Origin: Obscuribacter phosphatis_A
Lineage (GTDB): Bacteria; Cyanobacteriota; Vampirovibrionia; Obscuribacterales; Obscuribacteraceae
Length of the DNA: 64,000 nucleotides
Reading direction: 5' to 3'
NCBI GenBank assembly: GCA_017303615.1
Contig: JAFLCK010000006.1
Coordinates: 113,261 to 177,260, forward strand
A program made the translations under genes and the position numbers. Shown in pieces: positions 63,104 to 64,000 of this stretch (its first letter is position 1; every line of letters begins with the position of its first letter). The notes beneath the pieces are model-generated. The model had not been told where the DNA came from, did no database searches, and saw only the letters and a program-made list of their open reading frames with translations.

Positions 63104-63894
63104 TTGCGTCTTTGTACTTTTCGACTTTCCATACTCTTGAGAGTGTCTTCGTAGGCTTGTATTCTGTCTTGGTACTGCCTCATAATCTGCGCGGTTTCTT
63201 CTTCGTGGGCTTTCTTTATAGCCTCTCTGCGCACGTCATAGTCTTTCTTGACCGCATCTTTAGCTTCTTGGTTGACATAGCTGCCGCCAAAGCGTCGCCG
63301 CACCGGCAGGAAATTTCTTAAGGCTTGCTCTTCTTGCAGATTCATTTCATGAATTTTATTCTCCATCACTCTTTTCTTGACGGCAATTTTGTCTTCTGCT
63401 TCCTTATTCAGGCGTGCCCTCTCCTCTTTCAGTCTTTCTTGTTCGATTGGCTCGGTTGAAGTTGGGATACTAGATAGCTTTGCCTCATTGCCTTGGTTTG
63501 GTGAGTTTGTTTGGAGGTTTTGCAGTCCTCTTAGCGCCTCGGCGCTTAACTTGCCTGCGGCGCTTTGCGGTTGCAGTTTGTGGCAATACTCAAAGCGTGC
63601 CCTTGCTAGGTCGGGGCAGTTCTGTTTGAGCAAAATACAACCCATCAGATAATTGGCTGATTGATCCAGAGGTTTCTTCCTTAAGTACAACTCCAGACTG
63701 TTGCGAGCGCGGCTGTACATACCTCCCTTATAGCAAGTGAGAGCATCATTTAAGAGGTCTTCTGCCGCTTGTGCTGCACAGCCTAGGCATACAAATAGAC
63801 CGAGGTAAATTGCTAGAACTTTCTTGCTGCAGAATTTATTGCAAACTTGCCTAAATCTAGAATTATCGCAGCCAGTTATATATAAGCCTTTCAT
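63100..63894 (-). CDS. exported TPR/coiled-coil protein
   Basis: The 264-residue protein has a signal peptide (VLAIYLGLFVCLGCAAQA, cut near AEDLL). Two TPR-like units follow (DALTCYKGGMYSRARNSLEL, ANYLMGCILLKQNCPDLARA), then a long charged coiled coil (~150-264). The start codon lies inside a 14-15-bp repeat, so the true start could be slightly downstream. Unknown function. Confidence 0.7.
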   Translation of the reverse strand: MKGLYITGCDNSRFRQVCNKFCSKKVLAIYLGLFVCLGCAAQAAEDLLNDALTCYKGGMYSRARNSLELYLRKKPLDQSANYLMGCILLKQNCPDLARARFEYCHKLQPQSAAGKLSAEALRGLQNLQTNSPNQGNEAKLSSIPTSTEPIEQERLKEERARLNKEAEDKIAVKKRVMENKIHEMNLQEEQALRNFLPVRRRFGGSYVNQEAKDAVKKDYDVRREAIKKAHEEETAQIMRQYQDRIQAYEDTLKSMESRKVQRRN

Positions 63895-63919
63895 ATATAA
63901 GCCTTCACATATAAGCCAG
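63876..63919. repeat. 14-15-bp repeat spanning the start codon of the last gene
   Basis: Three copies of a GGCTTATAT core (minus strand) at 14-15-bp spacing lie across the ATG at 63894. The first codons (ATG AAA GGC TTA TAT) come from one unit and the leader from the others. Confidence 0.75.
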
Positions 63920-64000
63920 TTATGCCTCTTAAACTCATTTACCTAGAAAGCAAGCTTGCTTTCAGCTTTTTGACACGTTCAAGATCTACCGGTTCTTACC

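Noticed and set aside
63939..63998. Reverse CDS end entering from the right edge (…LERVKKLKASLLSR)
   Set aside because: The peptide looks gene-like, but an in-frame TAA at 63996-63998 and the lack of a start codon rule it out within the window.

Overview
The window is a gene-dense stretch of chromosome from a Gram-negative bacterium. It encodes lipid A/Kdo assembly (waaA, lpxK, a family 9 glycosyltransferase), a secretin, an SLH-domain surface protein, an AMIN/amidase_3 cell-wall hydrolase and FtsZ. It also carries three Ser/Thr protein kinases, two of them with N-terminal zinc ribbons, and many exported TPR proteins. This mixture, with a cyanobacterial-style HNH endonuclease, fits the non-photosynthetic sister group of Cyanobacteria (Melainabacteria/Vampirovibrionia, perhaps Obscuribacterales). 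That placement is inference from gene content, not from a tree. I saw no rRNA, tRNA, CRISPR array, IS element or prophage.

Layout. 1-5.4 kb (minus): a protein cut by the left edge, a fur-feoA-Cys-rich iron operon, and uvrA. 5.6-10.6 kb: a large low-complexity protein and a DUF445-kinase pair. 10.7-14.1 kb: two TPR proteins and ftsZ. 14.1-18.2 kb: mtnA, small membrane proteins, an HMA-like protein and two TadE-like pseudopilins. 18.4-22.4 kb: TPR protein, DUF6687-like protein, PhoU-like DUF47 protein and Pit phosphate transporter. 22.4-28.1 kb: a 58-residue membrane peptide, an EF-hand protein, an SLH protein, a GNAT-like protein and a K+-independent H+-pyrophosphatase. 28.5-32.5 kb: amidase, murI, family 4 uracil-DNA glycosylase and a small protein. 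32.5-40.1 kb: kinase, hemW, TPR protein and secretin. 40.2-42.9 kb: an island-like patch with an unknown membrane protein and a lone AbiEi-like winged-helix protein. 43-48.3 kb (minus): rpsB-tsf-pyrH-frr-glmS. 48.7-56.4 kb: HNH-priA, then waaA-lpxK-heptosyltransferase-like-unknown. 56.4-63.9 kb: gyrB-pgsA-like diverging from ribF-recF, a third kinase, and a TPR/coiled-coil protein.

The most unusual signal is a family of short tandem repeats at gene ends. After the secretin stop codon there are eight 18-bp units, each ending in an in-frame TAA. After frr there is a hexamer array that repeats the last codons ATT-TAG. After the heptosyltransferase-like gene a 15-bp repeat contains the stop and brings further in-frame stops. 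After hemW three perfect 12-bp units follow the stop. A 17-bp duplication spans the pit stop, and 12-bp repeats form the 3' coding ends of waaA and lpxK. Other arrays lie in 5' leaders (amidase, secretin, the last gene) and inside coding regions (priA, the 772-residue protein). The stop-bearing arrays all keep codon phase except the pit one. I do not know this pattern as a described system.
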